A stretch of DNA of 53,930 nucleotides from Lachnospiraceae bacterium UBA3850 (GTDB taxonomy: Bacteria > Bacillota > Clostridia > Lachnospirales > Lachnospiraceae). The stretch's first letter is position 1. Every line of letters starts with the position of its first letter. The notes under the pieces were generated by a model. The model worked only from the letters and a program-made list of their open reading frames with translations. It was not told the origin of the DNA and made no database searches. Positions 23,861 to 32,508 of the stretch are shown here, in pieces. The stretch lies in NCBI GenBank assembly GCA_002392655.1, contig DGHK01000011.1, positions 1-53,930 on the forward strand, written 5' to 3'. A program made the translations under genes and the position numbers.

Positions 23861-26800
23861 ATGAGACCTATTACACTTACGATGCAGGCGTTTGGATCCT
23901 ATGGAAAGAAAACAGTTATAGACTTTACTAAACCTGAGCAGAATATATTTCTTATCACCGGAGATACAGGCGCCGGCAAGACGACTATTTTTGATGCTAT
24001 CGTTTTTGCTCTTTATGGAGAAGCCAGCTCAACGACAAATAAAAAAGAAGGAGTTATGCTGCAGAGTCAGTATATCGGTATAGATGTTGCCCCCTTTGTG
24101 GAGCTTACATTTTCAGAAGGAAGAGGTAATCATGCGGATGTATATACTGTAAGAAGGTCCCCCAAGCATATCAGACCGGCTAAAAAAGCCGGTGCCGAGC
24201 CTCAGGATGAATCGGAAAAAGTAACTCTGATAATGCCGGATGGTTCAGAGTACCCGTCGAAGGAAGTGGATTCGGGCAAAGAAAAAGTCGGAAAGCTTGA
24301 AGAAATCATAGGGCTTAACAAGAGTCAGTTTATGCAGGTTGCTATGATTGCTCAGGGTGAGTTTATGGAACTGCTCAGGGCAAGCTCAGATAATAAGAAG
24401 GTTATATTCAGAAAATTATTCGGAACAGGCCTGTTCCAGAATATTATCTACGAATTTGACAGAAGAAAGAAAAGTAAGTATACGGAGCTTGAGACGCTTA
24501 ATACTGAGTTCAGAACTGAGGCAGGTCATGTGGAGATATATGACGGATTTGAGAAGAAGGACGACCTGGCAGAGGTACTTAAGAGTATTCAGAATTCCGA
24601 TAAAATGAATATAGTAGAGATGGAATCGTTAATGAAAAATCTGCATGAGATGTCAGATGTTATCTCTGAATCAAAGAATTCTATTCAGGAGAGAGTTGAT
24701 AAGAGTAAAAATTATCTGGAGCAGATAAATGATGAATATACTATCGCAAATGCACTTGCCCAGGCATATGAACAAAAAATAAGTGCAGAAAAGGTTCTTC
24801 AGGAATGTAAGTCAGAAGAGAAGGATATTCTCGAGATAGAGAAGCTTATAAAGTCCATTGATGTAGCCTATGATATAAAGCCCATATATGACAGCTACAA
24901 GGAAGCCGAGAATAAAGTAAAAGAGACTCAGAAAAAGCTTTCAGATAATAAGGATAGTCTTTCGGAGATTCAAAAAGAATTCGAAGAATCGGAAGATAGA
25001 AAGAATCGGGCTGAAGATAAAAACAATGCTGAGATAGAAGGATATACTAAAATATCTGAAGAAGTGAAAGCTGCAATCTCTTTGCTGGATGACATATCTG
25101 AAACAGAGAAGGCTTTGGCTGATGCAAGGGCAAAAACAGCAGAGGCAGAGGCTAAAACCAATAAGGCCAAGGCTGATCTGGAAGAGTATGGAGAGAAGGT
25201 AAAAAGCTGGCGTGAAGAAGAGAAAAAGCTGGCAGATTCAGAAGTATTATATAGTAAATGGGAAAGCAGAAACGGTGAAATAGGGAGGATCATTGATAAA
25301 GTATCTGAAATAGATAAGGAACTGAGTGCTATCTCGGATGATGAAAAAAGTTATATAACTGCAAGAGATGAGCTTCGAGAAGCAAATGAAAAACTGGATG
25401 CAAAGAAGAATGAAGTTAACATTAAGAATGAACTTTTTTATAATGCTCAGGCAGGTATAATTGCAGCAAGACTAATTCCGGGAAAACCATGCCCGGTATG
25501 TGGTTCGACGAATCACCCTTCTCCGAACACAGGACTTGCTGAGGCAGAGGGGATAACAAAGGAAGTACTATCAACGCTTGAAAAGGAAAAAAATGAACTT
25601 GATAAACTCACACAGGAAAAATCCGGTGTGGTTCAAAGAATTTCAGCTGCTCTTGGAGAGAAGAAAGCTTCTACGGTAAATAAACTGAACGAGTTGGGAA
25701 AACAGATAAAAGAGTTTGATTCTACTGAAACGGTTATAACGGATTTTACAGTCGAAAGACTCTCGGAAGCCCCGGATTATATAAGACGACTAAACGAGAT
25801 GTCAGAAAAGAAAAGGTCAGCTTTATGTGATGAAGGAGAAAAGTTAAGGAATAACAGTGAAGAGTTTAAAAAAATCAGGGACTCTCTTGAAGACTCTGAG
25901 AAAGAACAGGCTAATCTAAATAGTTCTTATGAAGCTCTGAAAAAGGACCTGGACGAATTAAGGCTTGCGTCAGGAAAATGTGAAACTGCACTTCAAGAGA
26001 AGGAAAAGAAAAAGAAGTATAAAACAAAAGAAGAAGCAAAGTCTGTTCTTTCAGAGGCTGAAAAATCAAAGAATAATGCTGCAGAAGAATGGAATAATGC
26101 AAAGGTCAGTTACGAGAAAGCTAATAAACGTCTTACAGAAACAAACAGGATGATAAAGGAGCTTTCTGAGACACTTCCAAAGGAAGAAAAGGATTATTCA
26201 TACAAGAAAACAGAGTATGATAATAAAATCATCGAAATAGATATACCTGAAGAAAAGTGGAAGAGTGTTACAGAGCAGTATAAAAAACAGAGTATCGATG
26301 ATTTTAAGAAGCAGATCGATGATTTTAGAGAAAAGAAAAACGGAGCAGAAGGCTCGCTTAAGGCTGCCGAAAAAACCATAGCGGGAAGAGAAAAACCGGA
26401 TATGGAAGCGTTGGAAAACAAAAAGCAAGAAGCGAATAAGAAGAGTGAGGGATTACTTGAGGAGCTTAACTCGATCAATAATCTCTATACTAATAACAAG
26501 AATGTTCTTGATTCACTTATTCCAAAGCTGGAAGAAAAAGAGAAGCTTCAAAAGGAATATAATACTCTGGATAGTCTTCATAAGAGATTAAATGGTAAAG
26601 TATCCGGAGCAAGAATGGATATCGAGACTTTTGTACAGAGGTATTATCTGAGGAGAATTCTTGCAGCTGCAAATATGCGTTTTCAGGATATGTCAGCAGG
26701 ACAGTTTGAGCTGAGAATGGTAGCAGAGGATAAAGCCGGAGAGGGTGGAAATAAAGGACTTGATCTGATGGTATATTCTACTGTAACCGGAAAAGAAAGA

Positions 26801-27106
26801 GAGATAAAAACTCTTTCCGGAGGAGAATCCTTTATGGCTGCGCTTGCGCTTGCACTTGGAATGGCTGATCAGATTCAGATGAGTTCAGCAGCCATAAATC
26901 TGGATATGATGTTTATCGATGAAGGATTTGGTTCTCTGGATGAACATTCCAGAGATCAGGCCGTAAAGGTACTGACTTCAATGACAGGCGAAAACAGACT
27001 TGTTGGCATAATCTCGCATGTTACTGAACTGAAACAGAAAATAGATGATCAGCTCATAGTCAGTAGAGATTCTGACGGAAGTACAGTTAAGTGGCAGTTA
27101 AGCTAG
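23861..27106 (+). CDS. sbcC: exonuclease SbcCD, ATPase subunit C
   Basis: A 1081-residue SMC-like ATPase of the Rad50 type. Walker A GDTGAGKTT lies near residue 36, a long coiled coil fills about 200-880, and the zinc hook CPVC sits in its middle at 544-547 followed by GSTNHPSP. The C-terminal ATPase half has the LSGGESF signature and the Walker B/D-loop FIDEGFGSLDEHS. It partners SbcD in processing DNA ends and hairpins. SD AAGGAGG lies at 23848-23854. Length and motif order are as expected; nothing is missing. Confidence 0.97.
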   Translation: MRPITLTMQAFGSYGKKTVIDFTKPEQNIFLITGDTGAGKTTIFDAIVFALYGEASSTTNKKEGVMLQSQYIGIDVAPFVELTFSEGRGNHADVYTVRRSPKHIRPAKKAGAEPQDESEKVTLIMPDGSEYPSKEVDSGKEKVGKLEEIIGLNKSQFMQVAMIAQGEFMELLRASSDNKKVIFRKLFGTGLFQNIIYEFDRRKKSKYTELETLNTEFRTEAGHVEIYDGFEKKDDLAEVLKSIQNSDKMNIVEMESLMKNLHEMSDVISESKNSIQERVDKSKNYLEQINDEYTIANALAQAYEQKISAEKVLQECKSEEKDILEIEKLIKSIDVAYDIKPIYDSYKEAENKVKETQKKLSDNKDSLSEIQKEFEESEDRKNRAEDKNNAEIEGYTKISEEVKAAISLLDDISETEKALADARAKTAEAEAKTNKAKADLEEYGEKVKSWREEEKKLADSEVLYSKWESRNGEIGRIIDKVSEIDKELSAISDDEKSYITARDELREANEKLDAKKNEVNIKNELFYNAQAGIIAARLIPGKPCPVCGSTNHPSPNTGLAEAEGITKEVLSTLEKEKNELDKLTQEKSGVVQRISAALGEKKASTVNKLNELGKQIKEFDSTETVITDFTVERLSEAPDYIRRLNEMSEKKRSALCDEGEKLRNNSEEFKKIRDSLEDSEKEQANLNSSYEALKKDLDELRLASGKCETALQEKEKKKKYKTKEEAKSVLSEAEKSKNNAAEEWNNAKVSYEKANKRLTETNRMIKELSETLPKEEKDYSYKKTEYDNKIIEIDIPEEKWKSVTEQYKKQSIDDFKKQIDDFREKKNGAEGSLKAAEKTIAGREKPDMEALENKKQEANKKSEGLLEELNSINNLYTNNKNVLDSLIPKLEEKEKLQKEYNTLDSLHKRLNGKVSGARMDIETFVQRYYLRRILAAANMRFQDMSAGQFELRMVAEDKAGEGGNKGLDLMVYSTVTGKEREIKTLSGGESFMAALALALGMADQIQMSSAAINLDMMFIDEGFGSLDEHSRDQAVKVLTSMTGENRLVGIISHVTELKQKIDDQLIVSRDSDGSTVKWQLS

Positions 27107-27123
27107 CATAAATTATAAGTTCT

Positions 27124-27132
27124 TGCTATAAT
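27124..27132 (+). promoter_or_regulatory. extended -10 promoter before the YhaM gene
   Basis: TGCTATAAT, identical to the motif at 1277-1285, gives a perfect -10 at 27127-27132 with TGn, 35 bases before the start codon. No clear -35 is seen. Confidence 0.6.
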
Positions 27133-27166
27133 ATGTCATTATACCTAAATAGAAAGGCATATAAGA

Positions 27167-28108
27167 ATGAATTATATAAATACGCTCCACGAGGGAGATA
27201 ATATCTCAGAGGTTTATTTCTGCAAACAGAAGATAGTTGCTCAGTCAAAGAACGGGAAGACTTATTACAGTCTCGTGCTTCAGGACAAGACCGGAACACT
27301 GGATGCAAAGGTGTGGGACCTGTCAAATGCGATAGCACATTTTGAAGCTATGGATTTTATCAAGGTTGATGGCCAGATAACTGTTTATAACAACAGTCTT
27401 CAAATGAATGTAAGGCGTATACAGAAGGCACAGGAAGGCACCTATGATGAGTCGGAATATATGCCATATACGAAGTATAACGTAGAAGAGATGCATACAG
27501 AGCTTCTCGGTTTTGTAAACAGTGTAAAGAACGAATATCTGAGCAAGCTGTTAAAGAGCTTTTTTGTGGATGATGAAAACTTCGCAAAGAGGTTCAAGAA
27601 GCATAGTGCTGCAAAGGCTGTTCATCATAATTTTATCGGTGGACTTCTCCAGCATACACTGGCAGTTACTAAGATGTGTGACTTCCTTGCTTCGTCATAT
27701 GACATAATAAACAGGGACCTGTTAATAACCGCATCCATATGTCACGATATAGGTAAGCTGCATGAGCTTTCAAAGTTCCCTGAGAATGATTATACTGATG
27801 AGGGAAATCTCCTGGGACATATAGTTATGGGTGCTATGATGGTGAGAGATAAAGCAAATGAGATAGAAGGCTTTCCGCCACTTCTTCAGAGTGAGCTTGA
27901 GCATTGTATACTTGCTCATCATGGAGAGCTTGAGTATGGATCACCAAAGAAACCACAGCTTGTAGAAGCAGTAGCTCTTTCCTTTGCAGACAACACAGAT
28001 GCCAAGATGGAAAGCTTCAGAGCAGAAGCGGAGAGCTCAGTAACCGAGACCGGCTGGCTCGGATACAGCAAATGGTTTGATTCAAATATAAGAAAAACTA
28101 CTGTTTAG
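27167..28108 (+). CDS. yhaM: 3'-5' exoribonuclease YhaM family (OB fold plus HD domain)
   Basis: A 313-residue protein. Residues about 10-90 form an OB-fold nucleic acid-binding domain (with YYSLVLQDKTGTLDAKVWD), and residues about 150-290 form an HD phosphohydrolase domain with LLQHTLAV, CHDIGK and LAHHGELEYG metal-site motifs. The order OB then HD and the length match Bacillus subtilis YhaM, a metal-dependent 3'-5' exoribonuclease involved in RNA turnover. It follows sbcC by 60 bases. In B. subtilis yhaM also lies near the sbcD/sbcC-like genes, so the neighbourhood supports the call. Confidence 0.93.
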   Translation: MNYINTLHEGDNISEVYFCKQKIVAQSKNGKTYYSLVLQDKTGTLDAKVWDLSNAIAHFEAMDFIKVDGQITVYNNSLQMNVRRIQKAQEGTYDESEYMPYTKYNVEEMHTELLGFVNSVKNEYLSKLLKSFFVDDENFAKRFKKHSAAKAVHHNFIGGLLQHTLAVTKMCDFLASSYDIINRDLLITASICHDIGKLHELSKFPENDYTDEGNLLGHIVMGAMMVRDKANEIEGFPPLLQSELEHCILAHHGELEYGSPKKPQLVEAVALSFADNTDAKMESFRAEAESSVTETGWLGYSKWFDSNIRKTTV

Positions 28109-28166
28109 GTTTTATTGAGTTATATGTGACATCTACGTTATTTTTATAGAAAAAGGAGACAAAAAA

Positions 28167-29555
28167 ATGGGTAAGTATTTCGGTACAGACGGCTTCAGAG
28201 GAGAGGCAAATGAAAACCTCACCGCTGACCACGCTTATAAGGTAGGAAGATTTCTCGGATGGTACTATGGAGAGGTAAAGCGTCAGGCAGGCCTTACCAA
28301 TGTAACTCCGAAGGTTGTTATCGGAAAGGATACAAGACGTTCGAGCTATATGTTTGAGTATTCTCTCGTTGCCGGACTTGTTGCTTCCGGAGCAGATGCA
28401 TATATGCTTCACGTTACAACAACTCCTTCAGTTGCTTATGTTACAAAGGTTGACGGCTTCGACTGTGGAATCATGATCTCAGCAAGCCACAATCCTTACT
28501 ATGATAACGGAATCAAGCTCATCAATTCACAGGGTGAGAAGATGGAAGAGGAGACAATAGAGATAATCGAGTCTTATCTGGATGGTGAGCTGGAGCTGTT
28601 CGGACAGAAGTGGGAAACTCTTCCTTTTGCAAAGAGAGAAAAGATCGGATGCACAGTTGACTATGTATCCGGACGTAATAGATATATCGGATATCTGATA
28701 TCTCTCGGACTATATTCCTTCAAGGATATGAAGGTTGCACTTGACTGTGCAAACGGAGCTTCCTGGAATATTGCAAAGTCTGTATTTGATGCACTTGGTG
28801 CAAAGACATATGTTATCAACGCTGCACCTGATGGAACAAACATCAACCGCGACGCAGGATCAACACATATCGAAGGACTTCAGAAGTATGTTGTTGATAA
28901 CGGATTAGATGTTGGCTTCGCATATGATGGAGATGCTGACAGATGTCTCGCAGTAGATGAGAAGGGAAATGTGGTCGATGGCGATGCAATCCTCTATGTT
29001 TGTGGAGTGTATCTCAAAGAAAAGGGCGAGCTGATGAACAACACAGTTGTTACAACAGTTATGTCTAACTTCGGCCTGTATAAAGCATTTGACGAAGCTG
29101 GTATCGACTACGCGAAGACAGCAGTTGGTGATAAGTATGTTTATGAATATATGTCACAGAACGGTTGTCGTATAGGTGGCGAGCAGTCTGGTCATATCAT
29201 CTTTTCAAAGTATGCGACAACCGGTGACGGAATTCTTACTTCACTTAAAATAATGGAGGTTATGCTTGCAGCTAAGAAACCTCTTTCAGAGCTTACTGCT
29301 CCATTTACTGTATATCCGCAGGTGCTTGAGAATGTAAGAGTAACAGATAAGAAGGCTGCGCAGGATGACGAAGCCGTTCAGGCTAAGGTTAAGGAGGTTG
29401 CTGATGCTCTGGGTGCATCAGGACGTATCCTCGTTCGTGAGTCAGGAACAGAACCGCTTGTTCGTGTCATGGTGGAGGCTGAGTCAAAGGAAGAGTGCCA
29501 GAAGTACGTAGATGTGGTCGTAAATGTAATAAAAGAAAAGGGATACGCAGTCTGA
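28167..29555 (+). CDS. glmM: phosphoglucosamine mutase
   Basis: A 462-residue alpha-D-phosphohexomutase. The start KYFGTDGFRGEAN is the signature N-terminus of GlmM, the phosphoserine loop is SASHNPYYDNGIK, the metal-binding loop is DGDADR and the C-terminal phosphate-binding loop is RESGTEPLVRVM. GlmM converts glucosamine-6-phosphate to glucosamine-1-phosphate for UDP-GlcNAc and thus peptidoglycan synthesis. A related phosphomannomutase/phosphoglucomutase activity cannot be excluded, but the N-terminal motif and size favour GlmM. A strong SD precedes the start and a terminator follows. Confidence 0.92.
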   Translation: MGKYFGTDGFRGEANENLTADHAYKVGRFLGWYYGEVKRQAGLTNVTPKVVIGKDTRRSSYMFEYSLVAGLVASGADAYMLHVTTTPSVAYVTKVDGFDCGIMISASHNPYYDNGIKLINSQGEKMEEETIEIIESYLDGELELFGQKWETLPFAKREKIGCTVDYVSGRNRYIGYLISLGLYSFKDMKVALDCANGASWNIAKSVFDALGAKTYVINAAPDGTNINRDAGSTHIEGLQKYVVDNGLDVGFAYDGDADRCLAVDEKGNVVDGDAILYVCGVYLKEKGELMNNTVVTTVMSNFGLYKAFDEAGIDYAKTAVGDKYVYEYMSQNGCRIGGEQSGHIIFSKYATTGDGILTSLKIMEVMLAAKKPLSELTAPFTVYPQVLENVRVTDKKAAQDDEAVQAKVKEVADALGASGRILVRESGTEPLVRVMVEAESKEECQKYVDVVVNVIKEKGYAV

Positions 29556-29569
29556 AGCATATAATACTT

Positions 29570-29610
29570 AAAAGCCACTGGTTTTCTGAGAAAACTAGCG
29601 GCTTTTTATT
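29570..29610 (+). terminator. terminator after glmM
   Basis: AAAAGCC at 29570-29576 pairs with GGCTTTT near 29600-29606, with an inner stem GGTTTTC/GAAAAC, then TTTATT. The A-rich left arm lets it also work leftwards, which would serve the convergent GH26 gene. Confidence 0.85.
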
Positions 29611-29639
29611 CATTGGCGTGTCATAGAATAAAATTATAA

Positions 29640-30584
29640 TTATAATTTTATACTGTAATCATTTTTATATACGTTTTTAGTGTCTTCAGTCGTATTGTAG
29701 TCGCCATCGAAGCAGAACTCCTTGGACCAGGTCATGAAGTATGCCCATGGGATGTGACTTTCCTTCAGCTTATTCATGTCCGGCATATAGCCAACCTCTG
29801 TAATAGCACATACCTTTCTGGTGGTTGTTTCAGCCACCAGTTTTTTATATTTGTCAGCATAGTCTGTATACTCTTTCTCAGGTAGATAGATATCCCATCC
29901 GATGACATCAACATAGTCATCTCCCGGATAGGATTCCTTTGTCGGTGAACTCCAAACCCAGAGCAGGTTGTCGAGGTGGTACTCATCCACATAGAGATGA
30001 TACATCAGAAGGTAAAGCTCTTTAGCAACCTCGCCGCCTTTTTTACCCCACCAGAACCAGTCTCCCTCAACCTCGTGGAAAGGTCTCCAGAGGATTGGAA
30101 TGTTCTTGTCTCTAAATGGGATCAGAAGCTCGGCTATGTGACGTAAATCAGAAAAGAAGGCTTCTCTTTCAGGTGAACCATCTATCAGAACCTTTGAGGC
30201 ATCAAAATCAGTATGCTTTGAATAAAAGGCCTTATCTCTACCTCCAATCGGTGAGAACCAGTGGAAGCAGAAGGTTAGGATGCTGTCGGTTGTTTCTGCA
30301 ATTCTCATAGCAGTTTCCAGGGTATCTCTGTTCTCATATACCTCTGTCAGACACTCTTCGCTGGCATCATCATAATTAATGTTAGGACTATATGAAAGAA
30401 GCTCAAAGCCTACAAGCTTAGGGAAGTGCCCTGTAAGCTCATGTATATAGTGATACTCCTCCATAGGATTTGTCTGAGTATGCTGACCGGTGATTATTGC
30501 ATTTCCGGCAGTATCTACCAGATATTCAAGAAGCTGTTTCGCTTTAGTGGTAGCATTTTTGTTTACAGGTATTTTATCGAACAT
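29640..30584 (-). CDS. glycoside hydrolase family 26 enzyme, probable beta-mannanase
   Basis: A 314-residue single-domain enzyme. I use the ATG at 30584, which has GGAGGG about eight bases before it; the in-frame TTG at 30599 would overlap that SD. Family 26 motifs are clear: ITGQHTQ near the N-terminus, WRPFHEVEGDWFWWG with the acid/base Glu171, and ITEVGY with the nucleophile Glu263. GH26 enzymes mostly cut beta-1,4-mannan. There is no signal peptide or binding module, so the enzyme appears to be cytoplasmic and would act on imported manno-oligosaccharides. The gene stands alone and converges on glmM. Confidence 0.88.
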   Translation of the reverse strand: MFDKIPVNKNATTKAKQLLEYLVDTAGNAIITGQHTQTNPMEEYHYIHELTGHFPKLVGFELLSYSPNINYDDASEECLTEVYENRDTLETAMRIAETTDSILTFCFHWFSPIGGRDKAFYSKHTDFDASKVLIDGSPEREAFFSDLRHIAELLIPFRDKNIPILWRPFHEVEGDWFWWGKKGGEVAKELYLLMYHLYVDEYHLDNLLWVWSSPTKESYPGDDYVDVIGWDIYLPEKEYTDYADKYKKLVAETTTRKVCAITEVGYMPDMNKLKESHIPWAYFMTWSKEFCFDGDYNTTEDTKNVYKNDYSIKL

Positions 30585-30600
30585 AACATAACCCTCCAAG

Positions 30601-30650
30601 TCAATGAGTCAATGGGGACGGTTCTTCTATGGCTCATAGATATGTCCCTA
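30601..30650. repeat. REP-like hairpin remnant upstream of the GH26 gene
   Basis: This stretch contains GGGGACGGTTCTTCTATGG, of the GGGGACGGTTCT type that I recall as common in scattered REP-like elements of clostridia. It folds as GGGAC/GTCCC (30615-30619 with 30644-30648) around an inner CTATG/CATAG stem (30627-30631 with 30635-30639). The flanking GTCAATGAGTCAATGG is a short direct duplication of TCAATG. No transposase is near. Confidence 0.4.
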
Positions 30651-30794
30651 CTTGATTATATTACTATGGAATTTATTAAATGACAATCCGTGGTTTTCAA
30701 TCTATTTTTCAATCCAACATGGAATTAATTATTCTGATAATTATGGAACTATAGTTTAAATGAAAAACCACTTCATTAAATAATTTATGTTAAC

Positions 30795-30824
30795 TTGACG
30801 GGGTGGATTGACGAGTGGTAGCAT
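30795..30824 (+). promoter_or_regulatory. possible promoter of the secreted repeat protein gene
   Basis: TTGACG at 30795-30800 and TAGCAT at 30819-30824 are spaced by 18 bases. The -10 matches only four of six bases. It is the best candidate in the 297-base gap 30585-30881; I see nothing else definite there apart from the REP-like hairpin and A/T-rich sequence. Confidence 0.35.
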
Positions 30825-30881
30825 ATATCGGTGACAGTTGTTAGCATTTTACATGAATATGAAAAAAGGGAGGTTACTATT

Positions 30882-31715
30882 TTGAAGAAAAAAATTATAT
30901 CTATTTTACTTGTAGCTGTGATTGCTATATCATTTGCCCTGGTTCCGGGGGTTAATTCGAAGGCTGCTAGTTATCCGACGTTTGTCCCACAGGAAGAAAA
31001 CAGAACGCTTTACCAGGATGCAGAGGATGCAACCACTGCGGTCGTGGTTGTTTATGATATTACTTCCGCCTATAAGTACGAGAGGATTTACGTGGATCTT
31101 TATGATCCCAATGGTAATCCTGTTGCTAATAATGGTGAAAATGGTCGTATGTTATTTAATGACACAATGGATAAAAGATCATATACTCTTTCATGGGATA
31201 TTACTGGTAAGCCTGTTGGAAAGTATACAATTAAGGCTCATATGAAATATTCATCAGATGGTTCGAACTGGTATGATGCGCCAGACGAAATTGTAACTTA
31301 TGTTAATATTGAGAAAACAAAACCCACTCTATCATACTCGAATGAATGGGTGGATGGAAAGTGGTACGATTCCGAAGGGAAGCAGACATATAGTGGTAGA
31401 CTAACTTGGTATTCCAACGAATATGGCTGGTGGGTTGAAGATAGTGCTGGCTGGTATCCTGTTAATTCATGGCAGAAAATAGATGGAAAATGGTATTATT
31501 TTACATCAAGTGGTTATATGGATTATAGTGAATATCGCGACGGATTCTGGCTTGGTTCTGACGGTGCATGGGTAGAGAGTTACTCAGGCGGTCACTGGTG
31601 CAGCGATTCAAATGGATGGTGGTATGAGGATGCATCTGGCTGGTATCCCGTTAATCAGTATGTCTGGATAGATGGAGTAAACTACTGGTTTGGGGCAGAT
31701 GGATATTGGAAGTAA
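30882..31715 (+). CDS. secreted protein with choline/glucan-binding-like repeats
   Basis: A 277-residue protein starting at TTG 30882, with GGGAGG at 30868-30873; this start gives a clean signal peptide (KKKIISILLVAVIAISFALV, cleavage near SKA-AS). Residues about 35-150 look like a beta-sandwich module. Residues about 155-277 contain several Trp/Tyr/Gly repeats (WVDGKWYDSEG, WQKIDGKWYYFTSSGYM, GWWYEDASGWYPVN), the pattern of cell-wall-binding repeats in choline-binding proteins and glucan-binding enzymes. No catalytic motif is visible. It probably binds the cell wall or a polysaccharide at the surface. Confidence 0.82.
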   Translation: MKKKIISILLVAVIAISFALVPGVNSKAASYPTFVPQEENRTLYQDAEDATTAVVVVYDITSAYKYERIYVDLYDPNGNPVANNGENGRMLFNDTMDKRSYTLSWDITGKPVGKYTIKAHMKYSSDGSNWYDAPDEIVTYVNIEKTKPTLSYSNEWVDGKWYDSEGKQTYSGRLTWYSNEYGWWVEDSAGWYPVNSWQKIDGKWYYFTSSGYMDYSEYRDGFWLGSDGAWVESYSGGHWCSDSNGWWYEDASGWYPVNQYVWIDGVNYWFGADGYWK

Positions 31716-31730
31716 ATAGGATTAATAATT

Positions 31731-31762
31731 AAGAAAAGCACCCATCGGGTGCTTTTCTTATA
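31731..31762. terminator. bidirectional terminator between the repeat protein and hsp20
   Basis: A 13-bp perfect stem AAGAAAAGCACCC/GGGTGCTTTTCTT (31731-31743 and 31747-31759) with a 3-base loop. T-rich on both exits, so it can stop both converging genes. Confidence 0.93.
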
Positions 31763-31784
31763 ATGAGTAGTTTGGTAATGTTTG

Positions 31785-32231
31785 CTATCCTTCGATAGCG
31801 ATTGTTTTCTTTTCAGGAATCTTAGCGGCTTCCTTCTTTGGAATACTTAGCTTAAGGACTCCATCTTCGTACTTGGCCTTGATCTCATCATCGGTCACTT
31901 CCTCACCTATATAGAAGCTTCTCTGCATGGATCCCGAATAACGTTCGCGTCTTATAAGCTTGCTCTTTTCGTCCTTCTTCTCTTCATCCAGTCCCTTGGC
32001 TGCGCTTACAGACAGATAGCCATTCTCCAGTGTCAGCTTGATCTCATCCTTCTTAAATCCCGGAAGATCAATATCCAGTTCATAGCCATTTTCAAGCTCA
32101 TGGACATCAGTCTTCATTACCTGAGCCGCACGCTTTCCGTAAAGCTTTCGATCTACATCTCCGAAATCCATCTTCGGAAAATCAAGCCATTCATCCAATA
32201 AATTCTCTCCAAAAATACTAGGTAACAACAT
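31785..32231 (-). CDS. Hsp20/alpha-crystallin small heat-shock protein
   Basis: A 148-residue small heat-shock protein of the usual bacterial length. The alpha-crystallin domain (about 40-130) has the ELDIDLPGFKKDEIKLTLENGYLSV-type core and the conserved ending GVLKLSIPKKE. A short Phe/Leu-rich N-terminus leads. It forms oligomers that hold unfolding proteins. The gene has a near-consensus promoter overlapped by a CIRCE operator, so HrcA probably represses it and heat induces it. It ends at the bidirectional terminator. Confidence 0.95.
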   Translation of the reverse strand: MLLPSIFGENLLDEWLDFPKMDFGDVDRKLYGKRAAQVMKTDVHELENGYELDIDLPGFKKDEIKLTLENGYLSVSAAKGLDEEKKDEKSKLIRRERYSGSMQRSFYIGEEVTDDEIKAKYEDGVLKLSIPKKEAAKIPEKKTIAIEG

Positions 32232-32340
32232 AAGTCATTCCTCCTTCTCAAGAAAAATATACAATAATAAATCTCATGAGCAAGGGAAGGAGCGTTTGGA
32301 TTCTTCATCGGAATCTTCTCTATTCCTTTGTTCTGACTAT

Positions 32341-32369
32341 GTTATAGCACTATTTGTTAGCACTGTCAA
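32341..32369 (-). promoter_or_regulatory. hsp20 promoter
   Basis: On the minus strand TTGACA (32369-32364) and TATAAC (32346-32341) are 17 bases apart, an almost perfect vegetative promoter. The -35 box lies inside the CIRCE element, so repressor binding would block polymerase. Confidence 0.88.
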
Positions 32370-32383
32370 GAGGTGAGTGCTAA
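32357..32383. promoter_or_regulatory. CIRCE operator (HrcA binding site)
   Basis: TTAGCACTG, nine bases, then GAGTGCTAA: the CIRCE consensus with a single mismatch (final C of the left arm is G). It overlaps the hsp20 -35 region. CIRCE sites usually control groESL and dnaK operons; control of a small heat-shock protein gene is less common. Confidence 0.93.
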
Positions 32384-32391
32384 TTATTTTT

Positions 32392-32405
32392 TAATAGCGC
32401 TATTA
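32392..32405. promoter_or_regulatory. 14-bp perfect palindrome upstream of hisA
   Basis: TAATAGCGCTATTA is fully self-complementary and lies in the divergent gap between hsp20 and the HisA operon, about 13 bases before a candidate extended -10 (TGATACAAT, hexamer 32418-32423). It may be an operator for the plus-strand operon. A second palindrome, GCTTCGCGAAGC at 32452-32463, would lie in the transcript leader. Confidence 0.4.
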
Positions 32406-32508
32406 CTTTATTTTTGATACAATAGTTAACGGCTTATGGGAGTAAAGCGTTGCTTCGCGAAGCGAGGATGTTATGGTATTAAATGGGTTAAGCAGAAAGG
32501 GGAGAATC

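Noticed and set aside
32452..32463. GCTTCGCGAAGC palindrome as a terminator
   Set aside because: It has no T run and lies just before a gene start; at most it is a leader hairpin.
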